Assembly: GCF_963668385.1 (NCBI RefSeq)
Contig: NZ_OY764327.1
Location: forward strand, 1,488,001 to 1,552,000
From: an uncultured Carboxylicivirga sp.
Lineage (GTDB): Bacteria > Bacteroidota > Bacteroidia > Bacteroidales > Marinilabiliaceae
Length of the DNA: 64,000 nt
Direction: 5' to 3'
Shown in pieces: positions 17,772 through 25,159 of the stretch. Made by a program: the position numbers and the translations under genes. The notes beneath the pieces are model-generated. The model was not told the DNA's origin, searched no databases, and saw nothing but the letters and a program-made list of their open reading frames with translations. Numbering within the stretch: position 1 is the stretch's first letter; every line of letters begins with the position of its first letter.

Positions 17772-18431
17772 ATGAAAGTAATAATAATTGGAGCCAATGG
17801 TAAAATTGGAAGATTGACAGCGCAAAAGATGGCTTTATCAGATCAGTTTGAACCGACTGCTTTTATCAGGAAGGAAGAGCAAAAAGCTTATTTCGATTCG
17901 TTGGGCGTTACAACTGTTATAGCCAGTTTAGAAAGTACAGAACAGGAAATAGCTAATGTAATAAAGGAATTTGATGCCGTAGTATTTACAGCGGGTTCGG
18001 GAGGTGCCACCGGTTACGATAAAACCATTGAGATAGATTTGTTTGGAGCTGTAAAAGCTATCAATGCGTCATCCAAAGTGGGAGTAAAGCACTTTGTGAT
18101 GGTAAGTGCTGCATATGCCGATGTTCCTGAATTTTGGGATAAGAGTGGTATAAAACCTTACTATATAGCAAAACACTTGGCCGATAAAGAACTAAAGCAA
18201 AGTAGTCTGAATTATACCATTGTTCGTCCGGTTCGCTTAACTGATGATGAAGAAGCGGGTCAAATAAAAGTGGAATTAAATCCTGAGAATTTAAATCGTG
18301 AAATACCACGAACAGCAGTTGCTGAGGTTATTCTGAAAGTATTAAGTACGGCATCATCCAAGAATCAAATTCTGGAGATCAGTGAAGGTGATTTAAATAT
18401 TGATCAGGCAGTTGATGATTATTTGAGTTAA
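17772..18431 (+). CDS. NAD(P)-binding NmrA/SDR-like protein
   Basis: This 219-residue atypical short-chain dehydrogenase-like protein has the nucleotide-binding start MKVIIIGANGKIGRLTAQ, the strand VVFTAGSGGATG, and FVMVSAAYADVPEF followed by YYIAKHLADKEL (a YxxxK pair). Such proteins are often NADPH-dependent reductases or redox sensors. The ATG at 17772 begins exactly at the first Rossmann strand; an in-frame ATG at 17721 lies inside the preceding transporter gene and would add 17 unconserved residues. It lies 34 bp after the transporter. Confidence 0.88.
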   Translation: MKVIIIGANGKIGRLTAQKMALSDQFEPTAFIRKEEQKAYFDSLGVTTVIASLESTEQEIANVIKEFDAVVFTAGSGGATGYDKTIEIDLFGAVKAINASSKVGVKHFVMVSAAYADVPEFWDKSGIKPYYIAKHLADKELKQSSLNYTIVRPVRLTDDEEAGQIKVELNPENLNREIPRTAVAEVILKVLSTASSKNQILEISEGDLNIDQAVDDYLS

Positions 18432-18452
18432 TAATTTGTCTTAAAATCATAT

Positions 18453-18520
18453 TCTGTAATCTGGGTATGAGGCACCGTAATGCGGGTAGTTAGTTTCCAT
18501 TATAATGTCATTCTTTTGTA
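18453..18520 (+). promoter_or_regulatory. Twin-box operator and promoter, site 2 of 4
   Basis: Boxes tctgtaatctgggtat (18453) and accgtaatgcgggtag (18474) are 21 bp apart, and TTTGTA starts at 18515, exactly 41 bp after the second box start. The site precedes the DUF418 gene by about 90 bp and probably drives DUF418, the cyclophilin-like lipoprotein and the alpha/beta hydrolase up to the terminator at 21406. Confidence 0.72.
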
Positions 18521-18607
18521 TCCATGCGTCTGATGTTTATCAGACATGTTAAAGATTGATATTGATTTAAGTTACATTTCAATTAAAAAATAACAGAAGA
18601 GATCTTA

Positions 18608-19879
18608 ATGAGTATAAATAACCTTGCTAAAAAAGAAATAGCTCCAGTTAGTGGTAAGAATCGAATAGATTATATGGATCTGTTGAGGGGGATTGCTATT
18701 TTCTTTATTCTGATAGCTAATCTAAGGTGGTTTACATTGTATACTCCCGGTTTCGATGGCTATTTTGTTTTTCCGAAAATTGATCACTGGGTCCATCAAA
18801 TGCAACACGTATTTATTGAAGGCAAGTTTTACTCCATCTTCAGTTTGCTATTTGGATGGGGGATAGCACTTCAAATCAAAAGATCAAAAAAGGATGATGT
18901 ATCAACTGCCAAATTCTTACGCCGTCGATTGTCATTCATGTTGCTTTTAGGAGGTATTCATCTTTTCTTTATTTGGGAAGGCGATATAGTCTTTTTGTAC
19001 GGATTGGTTGGATTTGTGTTGGTTTCGCTTCGTAATTTTTCCAATCGAACCTTGCTTATTACCGGCATTCTATTGGTGTTATCACCCGTTTTATTGTACG
19101 TGCTAAAGATGAACCTACCATGGTTTAACTATCCATCAGAGTTTTTAACCCATATGGGAGAGAAGGTTTATCAGTTGAACGGATGGGTTGATCAGGATAC
19201 CAGCAGAACCGATGTGTTGCGAGATAGCAGAAGTATACTCACAACCATTGCCGTTACCTTGGCCGATGCTCCTTATCGTTTTGCTTATTTGTTTTTTGTG
19301 GGGCGCATACCAAAGGTTTTGGGAGCTATGTTGATTGGGTTTGTCATTGGTCGTGCCGAATTTTACTCAACCATTATGAAGCATAAGAAAGCAATGTTGT
19401 GGAGTAGCATAATTGGGTTACTCATTTTTGTTCCGTTGAATTATGTTTTGATTACCTATCTCGAAGACTCAACAGCCTATTATGCCTTGCAGATGAAAGG
19501 TTTTTATTATACAGCTGTATATGCTTTAAGTGTTTTTCCATTGGCCTTGGTATATATGATGATTATCGCCTTGTTGAATGAGGTACGAATTTTTCAAAAG
19601 TTATTTCACCCCGTTTTAGCAGTGGGGCGAACCGCTTTCACCAATTACATTATGCATAGTTTGGTTGGAATCGTTATCTTTTATGGGATTGGTTTTGGCA
19701 ATATGCAGCAATTAGGACCATTGGCCTGGACTATATTTGCAGTGATTTTGTTTGCTGTACAAATTGTGATAAGTAATGTGTGGTTGAAGTATTTCAAGTT
19801 TGGACCTGTAGAATGGCTTTGGCGTAGTATGACTTATCGAAAACTACAACTGATTGTAGTACAAAATGAGAATAAATAA
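18608..19879 (+). CDS. DUF418-family multi-pass membrane protein
   Basis: This 423-residue protein begins with the DUF418-associated segment YMDLLRGIAIFFILIANLRW and ends with the DUF418 domain (HPVLAVGRTAFTNYIMHSL near residue 340). There are about ten membrane segments. The family is related by hydropathy to acyltransferase-3-like membrane proteins, but its substrate is unknown. It is the first gene after twin-box promoter site 2 and lies 54 bp upstream of a cyclophilin-like lipoprotein gene, which ties it to the redox regulon. Confidence 0.88.
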   Translation: MSINNLAKKEIAPVSGKNRIDYMDLLRGIAIFFILIANLRWFTLYTPGFDGYFVFPKIDHWVHQMQHVFIEGKFYSIFSLLFGWGIALQIKRSKKDDVSTAKFLRRRLSFMLLLGGIHLFFIWEGDIVFLYGLVGFVLVSLRNFSNRTLLITGILLVLSPVLLYVLKMNLPWFNYPSEFLTHMGEKVYQLNGWVDQDTSRTDVLRDSRSILTTIAVTLADAPYRFAYLFFVGRIPKVLGAMLIGFVIGRAEFYSTIMKHKKAMLWSSIIGLLIFVPLNYVLITYLEDSTAYYALQMKGFYYTAVYALSVFPLALVYMMIIALLNEVRIFQKLFHPVLAVGRTAFTNYIMHSLVGIVIFYGIGFGNMQQLGPLAWTIFAVILFAVQIVISNVWLKYFKFGPVEWLWRSMTYRKLQLIVVQNENK

Positions 19880-19933
19880 AATTACTATATTTTACCTTAA
19901 CGAAGCGCCAGATTTTAACCTTATAAAAATTCA

Positions 19934-20446
19934 ATGGTCATGATAAAAAAAGCACTTTTTCTTTTCAGCACACTTATGATTTTAACAGCATCGTGCTCAG
20001 GGGAAGATAACAACTCGGTTATCGATGATGATAATAATGGAACAGAAGTGCCCGATGAGGATGGAGATAATGATAAAAACTCAAATAGTATGATACTTAC
20101 AATTGGTAACACAACCTTAACTGCAACTTTGGCCGATAATTCGTCGGTTGATGCTTTGGTTGAAGATTTAAAGAAAGGGCCTATTAGTGTGGATATGCGC
20201 GACTATGGCAATATGGAAAAAGTGGGTGATCTGGGTAAAAGCTATCCACGCAACGATGTATCTATCACCACTGAGCCCGGCGATATTATTTTATATCAGG
20301 GAAGTGCCCTGGTAATTTATTATGCACCTAACTCATGGAGTTTTACCCGCTTGGGTAAAATAGATGATATTACTCAGCAAGAGTTGAAAGATGTTTTGGG
20401 AAATGGTGATGTAACGGTTACTCTATCGCTATCCGACGAAGATTAG
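19934..20446 (+). CDS. Cyclophilin-like fold lipoprotein, copy 2
   Basis: This 170-residue protein has a lipoprotein signal peptide with lipobox TASC (Cys21), an acidic D/N-rich linker (about residues 24-55) of the kind that favours surface export of Bacteroidota lipoproteins, and then the cyclophilin-like domain: TATLADNSSVDALVEDL, MRDYGNMEKVGDL, TTEPGDIILYQGSALVIYY, FTRLGKIDDIT. It is closely related to copies 1 and 3 and less so to copy 4. ATG 19940 is an equally possible start. It lies between DUF418 and an exported hydrolase in one probable operon. Confidence 0.85.
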   Translation: MVMIKKALFLFSTLMILTASCSGEDNNSVIDDDNNGTEVPDEDGDNDKNSNSMILTIGNTTLTATLADNSSVDALVEDLKKGPISVDMRDYGNMEKVGDLGKSYPRNDVSITTEPGDIILYQGSALVIYYAPNSWSFTRLGKIDDITQQELKDVLGNGDVTVTLSLSDED

Positions 20447-20486
20447 TAATCAATAATGTAAAGTCTAACTTGAAATATATAGACAA

Positions 20487-21344
20487 ATGAAAAAATTCAA
20501 TCAATCAATACTCGTACTATTTTTAATATCAATCATGTTTAGCTGTACTAATAAACCACAAAAAAGCACTTCGGTTAATGGTTTACAAGCCGAAACCAAA
20601 GCGGTTGAAATCAATGGTGCTGTTGGTAAACTCAAAGCGATATTAGAAATACCTGAAGTAGAAAACGATGTATGTCCGTTGGTTATATTGATGCACGGTT
20701 TTATGTCATCTAAAAATGATCAGCTTATAACTGCTGTTGCAAATGAGCTAAAAGCAAAAGGTATGGCATCCATTCGTTTCGATTTTGACGGACATGGCGA
20801 GAGTGATGGTGAATTTGTTAAAATGACAGTGCCGTTGGAAGTTAAAGATGCTTTGGCAGTTTTTGAATATGCCAAAACACTGGATTTTGTTTCAGACATT
20901 AGCTTACTAGGACATTCTCAAGGTGGTGTTGTTACCTCGTTGGTGGCTGGCGAATTAAACGATGCCGTAAAAAGTGTTGTGTTAATGGCTCCTGCAGCTG
21001 TTTTGGTTGATGATGCAAAAAACGGAACTGTAATGGGGGTTAAGTACGATCCTGTTAATGTACCCGAATATGTTGACGTATATAATCATAAGTTAGGACG
21101 CGACTATATTCAATCGGCTCAACAATTGGATATTTATGGAAAGGCAGCAGGATACAAAGGAGTTGTTTGTTTGATTCATGGTAAGGCCGATCGTATAGTT
21201 CCTTTCTCATATAGCGAAAGATATAACGAGACTTACAACAATAGCACACTTCACTTATTCGAAAACGAAAACCATATGTTTAGTGTCAATACCAAGCTGG
21301 CTGTTGATACTGCTGTTGATTTTTTAGTGAATCAAAATAAATAG
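20487..21344 (+). CDS. Exported alpha/beta hydrolase, lipoprotein
   Basis: This 285-residue protein has a lipoprotein signal peptide (lipobox ending at FSC near residue 20) and an alpha/beta hydrolase fold: oxyanion region LMHGFMSSKND, DFDGHGESDGEF, nucleophile Ser in LLGHSQGG, Asp in HGKADRIVPF and His in ENENHMFS. It is a serine esterase or acylhydrolase of the envelope; the substrate is unknown. It is the last gene of the site-2 operon and is followed by a strong terminator. A second hydrolase of another subgroup closes the site-4 operon. Confidence 0.9.
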   Translation: MKKFNQSILVLFLISIMFSCTNKPQKSTSVNGLQAETKAVEINGAVGKLKAILEIPEVENDVCPLVILMHGFMSSKNDQLITAVANELKAKGMASIRFDFDGHGESDGEFVKMTVPLEVKDALAVFEYAKTLDFVSDISLLGHSQGGVVTSLVAGELNDAVKSVVLMAPAAVLVDDAKNGTVMGVKYDPVNVPEYVDVYNHKLGRDYIQSAQQLDIYGKAAGYKGVVCLIHGKADRIVPFSYSERYNETYNNSTLHLFENENHMFSVNTKLAVDTAVDFLVNQNK

Positions 21345-21405
21345 TAATTAAAGGAAATTTACTGTAAGAGTAGAATTGGGAATACATATTGTTTAACTTT
21401 CCTTG

Positions 21406-21443
21406 CCGGGTTGTATAGCGTTTATACAACCCGGTTCTTTTTA
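21406..21443 (+). terminator. Rho-independent terminator after hydrolase
   Basis: A perfect 12-bp GC-containing stem (ccgggttgtata at 21406-21417 with 21423-21434), a 5-nt loop and a T-rich tail. It ends the site-2 operon. Confidence 0.9.
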
Positions 21444-21533
21444 CTATCCGATATTTATGCTGGATTAAGTATTGCTTCATTTGGTTAATCATTACGTATT
21501 TTTATTCTCAGTCATGAATTTTTGACTCCCGAA

Positions 21534-21680
21534 CACCTATTTTTCATTTTCCGTTGGATAAAATGGTTTTCTGTCACCTATAAATGATTTTTCGTTGCCA
21601 GTTTGTCAAAATCCGATGCCGGAAAATCATTTTTGAGTGCAGTAAAATGAAAATTAGGTGCCGTAAAATGAAAAAGTAAT
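21534..21680. repeat. Cluster of degenerate 21-bp repeat units in two orientations
   Basis: Three consecutive 21-bp units (gccggaaaatcattttt.. at 21618, gcagtaaaatgaaaat.. at 21639, gccgtaaaatgaaaaa.. at 21660) face about three related units on the opposite strand (21534-21598). The outermost form a 17-bp inverted repeat with one mismatch (21534-21550 with 21644-21660). This fills most of the gene-free stretch 21345-21733, together with the terminator at 21406. The 21-bp period and the C(A/C)GTAAAA core resemble the twin-box operators, but no TTTG lies at the +41 position. Confidence 0.6.
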
Positions 21681-21725
21681 GAAGGAATGTCGTTTGCCAC
21701 TGATGGAAAACCAAATGATTGAGAT

Positions 21726-21733
21726 GCGCTGGA
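21726..21733. repeat. Left target-site duplication of the IS
   Basis: The octamer gcgctgga lies directly before the IS left end and is repeated exactly at 23102-23109. An 8-bp duplication fits IS256-family insertion. Confidence 0.9.
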
Positions 21734-21756
21734 GAGGGTGTTCAAATAACTGTGTC
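21734..21756 (+). repeat. IS left inverted repeat
   Basis: This 23-bp end matches the reverse complement of 23079-23101 at 18 positions; the differences are at positions 2, 4, 7, 13 and 14 from the outside. Confidence 0.85.
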
Positions 21757-21788
21757 ATGTAAAGTTTAATAAATTAAATTTACGTGAT

Positions 21789-22988
21789 ATGAAAAAAGAG
21801 TTTGATTACGAATCGTTTAAAGCAGAAGCCTTAGAAGGCTTAAAGTCTGGAAAGGGTCTAAGTGGATCAGATAATGTTTTAGCTCCCTTGCTAAAAGATT
21901 TGTTGGAAGGAGCTTTGGAAGGGGAGCTAGACTGTCATTTATCAGACAGAACAGTACCTAACCGGAGAAATGGAAAAACAAGTAAGATCGTTAAAACAGA
22001 CCATGGAAGTATTATTCTTGAGACACCTCGTGATAGAAACGGGGATTTTGCACCGGAGATCGTAAAGAAGCGTCAGACGACGATTGGAGAAGCCTTTGAG
22101 AATCGAATCCTATCACTTTATGGCAAAGGTCTTAGTTATGCAGACATTCAAGATCATTTACTCGATTTATATGGTTTAGATGTTTCAGTAGGTAAATTAA
22201 GTTCGATTACAGATAAGATAATACCCAAGATACAGGAATGGCAAGGACGACGGTTGGAGTCGGTATATGCCATTGTATGGCTTGATGCCATGCATTTTAA
22301 GGTAAAAGAAAATGGTCAAGTTGTTTCAAAAGCAGTCTACATTATTCTTGGACATAAGATGAATGGTAAAAAGGATTTATTGGGTATGTATATATCAGAA
22401 AGCGAAGGGGCTAAATTTTGGTTACAAGTACTCAGTGACCTTCAAAACAGAGGTGTTGATGATATATTAATTGCTTGTATGGATAACCTAAAAGGCTTTA
22501 CAGAGGCAGTTTTTCCAAAAGTAGACATCCAGCTTTGCATTATTCACCAACTCCGTAATTCATTTAAATATGTTGCCTTTAAGGATAGAAAAGAACTAGG
22601 TAACAATCTAAAAGCAATATATCAAGCATCAAATGCATCAGAAGCTGAGTTGGCTTTGGATCAGTTAGAGGATAAATGGAACCACAAATATCCTTTGGTG
22701 ATTAAATCCTGGAAGAAAAACTGGCACTACCTTACACGCTTTTTTGAATACTCAAAACACCTTCGCCGAATCATGTATACAACCAATACAATAGAGGGGT
22801 TTAATCGCCAGATCAGAAGGGTTACTAAACGCAAAGGAGCTTTCCAAAGTGAAATGGCATTGTTCAAAATACTATATCTGGCTCAAGAAGAAGTCACGCG
22901 ATCATGGCAGGCAAGTCCCGCATATTGGGGACAGGTTAAACAAGAATTAATCATTAAATTTGAAGACAGATGTGGTCAGTTCCAATAA
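21789..22988 (+). CDS. IS256-family (mutator-type) DDE transposase
   Basis: This 399-residue protein matches the usual length of the family. It contains the catalytic triad in the expected places: Asp166 in VWLDAMHFKV, Asp232 in ACMDNLKGF and Glu336 in TNTIEGFNRQIRR. The N-terminal part includes the typical LLEGALEGELDCHLSD segment and the PRDRNGDFAPEIV stretch. No frameshift or internal stop is present, so the enzyme is probably active. It acts on the terminal repeats of its own element. Confidence 0.97.
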   Translation: MKKEFDYESFKAEALEGLKSGKGLSGSDNVLAPLLKDLLEGALEGELDCHLSDRTVPNRRNGKTSKIVKTDHGSIILETPRDRNGDFAPEIVKKRQTTIGEAFENRILSLYGKGLSYADIQDHLLDLYGLDVSVGKLSSITDKIIPKIQEWQGRRLESVYAIVWLDAMHFKVKENGQVVSKAVYIILGHKMNGKKDLLGMYISESEGAKFWLQVLSDLQNRGVDDILIACMDNLKGFTEAVFPKVDIQLCIIHQLRNSFKYVAFKDRKELGNNLKAIYQASNASEAELALDQLEDKWNHKYPLVIKSWKKNWHYLTRFFEYSKHLRRIMYTTNTIEGFNRQIRRVTKRKGAFQSEMALFKILYLAQEEVTRSWQASPAYWGQVKQELIIKFEDRCGQFQ

Positions 22989-23078
22989 GTGTTGCCATTG
23001 AAATATTGATAACTTTTATCGTTCCTCCTAAAGTTATCAACATTCCAACAGCACATAATTATCATCAAAGTTGTAATT

Positions 23079-23101
23079 GACACAGTTTATTGAATACTCC
23101 C
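23079..23101 (-). repeat. IS right inverted repeat
   Basis: It is the inverted partner of 21734-21756 (18 of 23 matches). The copied target octamer follows at 23102-23109. Confidence 0.85.
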
Positions 23102-23109
23102 GCGCTGGA
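23102..23109. repeat. Right target-site duplication of the IS
   Basis: Exact second copy of gcgctgga. Removing the IS and one copy rejoins the original intergenic sequence. Confidence 0.9.
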
Positions 23110-23153
23110 AAAAATCATGAAACAACCCGTATTACTAATATAATACCTACAAA

Positions 23154-23221
23154 TCCGTAATCTTGGTAGATGCCTCCGTAATCTAGGTATATATCTTTTG
23201 TGTTTTCTAACGAAATTTGTA
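23154..23221 (+). promoter_or_regulatory. Twin-box operator and promoter, site 3 of 4
   Basis: Boxes tccgtaatcttggtag (23154) and tccgtaatctaggtat (23175) are 21 bp apart and match at 14 of 16 positions, the best-conserved pair. TTTGTA starts at 23216, exactly 41 bp after the second box start. The secreted cyclophilin-like gene begins 41 bp after that core. Confidence 0.75.
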
Positions 23222-23261
23222 ATGAGTCCTAATTTAAAGTAGCACCATTGAAGAAAATACA

Positions 23262-23933
23262 ATGAAAATTACTTACACCATTTTCTTATCCATTGCTTTC
23301 AGCTTTATAGCCAATTTAATTTCGGCTCAACAACAAAAAATCAAATTAACCATCAATAACCAAACCGAACTAACCGCAACAATGGTTGATAATTCATCAG
23401 TGGATGCTTTACTGGAACTGATAGAGAACGGTCCGCTGACCATAGCTATGAGTGATTATGGGAACATGGAAAAAGTTGGACCCATTGGCACTACCTTACC
23501 TCGTAATGATGAATCAATAACAACCGAGCCTGGCGACATTATCTTGTATCAGGGAAGTGCTTTAGTTATTTATTACAAACCTAACACTTGGAGTTTTACT
23601 CGACTTGGAAAAATTGATAATGTAACACAAACAGAATTGCAAAATATTTTGGGTACGGGAGATGTCACTGTTACATTAGAATTAGACGATTCAGCTACAC
23701 CTGTTGATGAGGTGCCTCAAAATCAGTTTCAGATTTATCCCAACCCTGTTGACAATTGGTTACAGGTATCCGGATCTTTTCAAAGCCTTTCAATCGTTGA
23801 TATTAGTGGTCAGGAGGTAATGAGATCTGTAAATGATCGGGTGAATGTAAGCGGACTAAAATCAGGATTGTATTTTTTGAAAATAGAAGTGAGCCATAAT
23901 GAAACGGTTATCCGGAGGTTTATTAAAAAATAG
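23262..23933 (+). CDS. Secreted cyclophilin-like fold protein with T9SS sorting domain, copy 3
   Basis: This 223-residue protein has a Sec signal peptide ending near NLISAQ, one cyclophilin-like domain (TATMVDNSSVDALLELI, MSDYGNMEKVGPI, TTEPGDIILYQGSALVIYY, FTRLGKIDNVT), and a C-terminal type A T9SS domain of about 75 residues (FQIYPNPVDNWLQVSG ... GLKSGLYFLKIEV ... ending RRFIKK). The Por/type IX system should export it to the cell surface or medium. It is driven by twin-box site 3. Having one domain as cytosolic, lipoprotein and T9SS-secreted forms is unusual and points to a function needed in several compartments. Confidence 0.88.
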   Translation: MKITYTIFLSIAFSFIANLISAQQQKIKLTINNQTELTATMVDNSSVDALLELIENGPLTIAMSDYGNMEKVGPIGTTLPRNDESITTEPGDIILYQGSALVIYYKPNTWSFTRLGKIDNVTQTELQNILGTGDVTVTLELDDSATPVDEVPQNQFQIYPNPVDNWLQVSGSFQSLSIVDISGQEVMRSVNDRVNVSGLKSGLYFLKIEVSHNETVIRRFIKK

Positions 23934-24045
23934 CCTTAACTTGAAGTATACCTTAAATAAAGAGGTGTTTGTTGATTTTTTTTGAGTATGCTATAAAAAT
24001 GGGCCTCATTAGATATGATTGATATTTTGAAATATTACTTTAGTA

Positions 24046-24096
24046 AGACCGGGAAGCTGAGAACGTGTTCGAAGATCACCCGGCCGCACTTAAGTG
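24046..24096. other. GC-rich structured island in intergenic stretch
   Basis: The gene-free stretch 23934-24247 contains a segment clearly richer in G+C than its surroundings. It has ccggg at 24049-24053 pairing with cccgg at 24079-24083, an inner gaac/gttc pair, and a perfect palindrome cacttaagtg at 24087-24096. I do not recognise it as a named RNA family. It could be a structured leader of the operon starting at 24248 or part of a dispersed repeat with the element at 24148. Confidence 0.4.
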
Positions 24097-24147
24097 ATAT
24101 AAAAAGAAGCAATTATATTTAATGTAGCCTTGACTTTCTTTGTTTCG

Positions 24148-24213
24148 TTTCTTGTGTCAAGACAAGAAATGAATTGAAAATTGGCGTAGCCAAAAGCCTC
24201 CGCGGCTTGAGCG
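24148..24213 (+). repeat. Dispersed REP-like hairpin element, copy A
   Basis: A hairpin (tttcttgt at 24148-24155 with acaagaaa at 24162-24169) is followed by a 31-bp motif at 24183-24213 containing gtagccaaaagcctccgcgg and ending ggcttgagcg. The 31-bp motif recurs at 30119-30149 with 26 of 31 identities. It contains an inner agcc/ggct pairing. This looks like a dispersed intergenic palindromic element. Confidence 0.55.
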
Positions 24214-24247
24214 GACATAATTGAAAAAATAATAATTACCATATAAA

Positions 24248-24601
24248 ATGAAGATTAAAATAACCATTAATAACAATGAATTCGCAGCAACATTGAACGA
24301 TAGTGAAGCTGCCAAAGATTTTGCCTCGTTATTTCCAATGACTGCCAAACTAAACGATTATGCACGAACCGAAAAGGTTTGTGATTTAAGCAAACGTCTT
24401 AGCACAGCTGGTTCACCATCGGGATGTTCTGCTAAAACGGGTGATATCACCTGCTATTCTCCATGGGGTAATCTGGCCATTTTTTATAAAAGCTTTGGTT
24501 ATGCTCAAGGGCTAATCAATTTAGGTAAGATAGATGGCGACATGAAGCAGTTTGCTTCGGCATGCGACAAAGGGGATGCAACATTTGAATTGATCGATTA
24601 A
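24248..24601 (+). CDS. Cyclophilin-like fold protein, copy 4 (cytoplasmic, divergent)
   Basis: This 117-residue protein starts directly with the first strand of the domain (MKIKITINNNEFAATLNDSE) and has no signal peptide. It keeps the family outline (LNDYARTEKVCDLSKRL, KTGDITCYSPWGNLAIFYKS, GLINLGKIDGDM) but has three extra Cys residues (in VCDLS, SGCSAK, ITCY) and a different C-terminal half, so it is the most diverged copy. Its stop overlaps the start of the acetyltransferase gene by one base, indicating translational coupling. It begins a long co-directional run of redox genes up to 28869. Confidence 0.83.
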   Translation: MKIKITINNNEFAATLNDSEAAKDFASLFPMTAKLNDYARTEKVCDLSKRLSTAGSPSGCSAKTGDITCYSPWGNLAIFYKSFGYAQGLINLGKIDGDMKQFASACDKGDATFELID

Positions 24602-25143
24602 TGATGGAAACAGTAACAAATTGTAAATTTCCTGAAGTAACATACGATGCCTTTGCACCCGAATTGGTTACCATGCGCAAAGAAGCTTCGTATCTGACTT
24701 TGAAATTCAATACTTCAGGCGACAAAAATTACCTTGAGCAGTTATTCGAACGCAACTTGGATGATGTAAATATCAACCCGCCTATTCATTGTAATTACGG
24801 GAGCGATAAAATAAAATTCGGCAAGAAAGTATTTATCAATTTCAACTGTACCTTTCAGCCATTTGGAGGTATCGAAATTGGCGATAATGCTTTTATCGGG
24901 CCTAATGTGCAAATGTACACAGCCATTCATCCAACCGATCCAGAGCTGAGAACAAAAGGTGATTCATCAACCAGTAAGATTGTAATTGGTAATGATGTTT
25001 GGATTGGTGGCGGTGCTGTTATTCTTCCGGGTGTAACCATTGGAGATGGTGCTTCAATAGGAGCAGGTAGCGTGGTGACTAAAAACATTCCTCCTCGTTC
25101 TGTGGCGGTAGGAAACCCTTGTAGAGTGATTAAAACAGTTTAA
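24601..25143 (+). CDS. Hexapeptide-repeat O-acetyltransferase, copy 1 (MAT-like)
   Basis: This 180-residue protein has an N-terminal helical cap, then left-handed beta-helix hexapeptide repeats (VFINFNCTFQPFGGIEIGDN, VWIGGGAVILPGVTIGDGAS) and the catalytic His in TAIHPTDPELR. It belongs to the maltose/galactoside O-acetyltransferase group (LbH-MAT), which transfers acetyl from acetyl-CoA to sugars or other hydroxyls. It is translationally coupled to the upstream cyclophilin-like gene through an overlapping stop and start; ATG 24604 is a possible alternative start. Confidence 0.9.
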   Translation: MMETVTNCKFPEVTYDAFAPELVTMRKEASYLTLKFNTSGDKNYLEQLFERNLDDVNINPPIHCNYGSDKIKFGKKVFINFNCTFQPFGGIEIGDNAFIGPNVQMYTAIHPTDPELRTKGDSSTSKIVIGNDVWIGGGAVILPGVTIGDGASIGAGSVVTKNIPPRSVAVGNPCRVIKTV

Positions 25144-25159
25144 ATTATAACCGTATATT

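Larger units (their letters stand above)
21734..23101 (+). mobile_element. Complete IS256-family insertion sequence
   Basis: The element is 1368 bp, with terminal inverted repeats at 21734-21756 and 23079-23101 that match at 18 of 23 positions and share actgtgtc at the inner end. A perfect 8-bp duplication gcgctgga flanks it. The single transposase gene is intact. The perfect duplication and intact gene suggest a recent insertion. It landed between the 21-bp repeat cluster and the operator of the secreted cyclophilin-like gene, leaving that operator (23154) intact. Confidence 0.95.

Noticed and set aside
21534-21680. CRISPR array.
   Set aside because: The units have no spacers, occur in both orientations and are degenerate; no cas gene is near.
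24046-24096. Known riboswitch or tRNA-like element.
   Set aside because: No conserved core of a class I can name and no cloverleaf; kept only as an unassigned structured segment.
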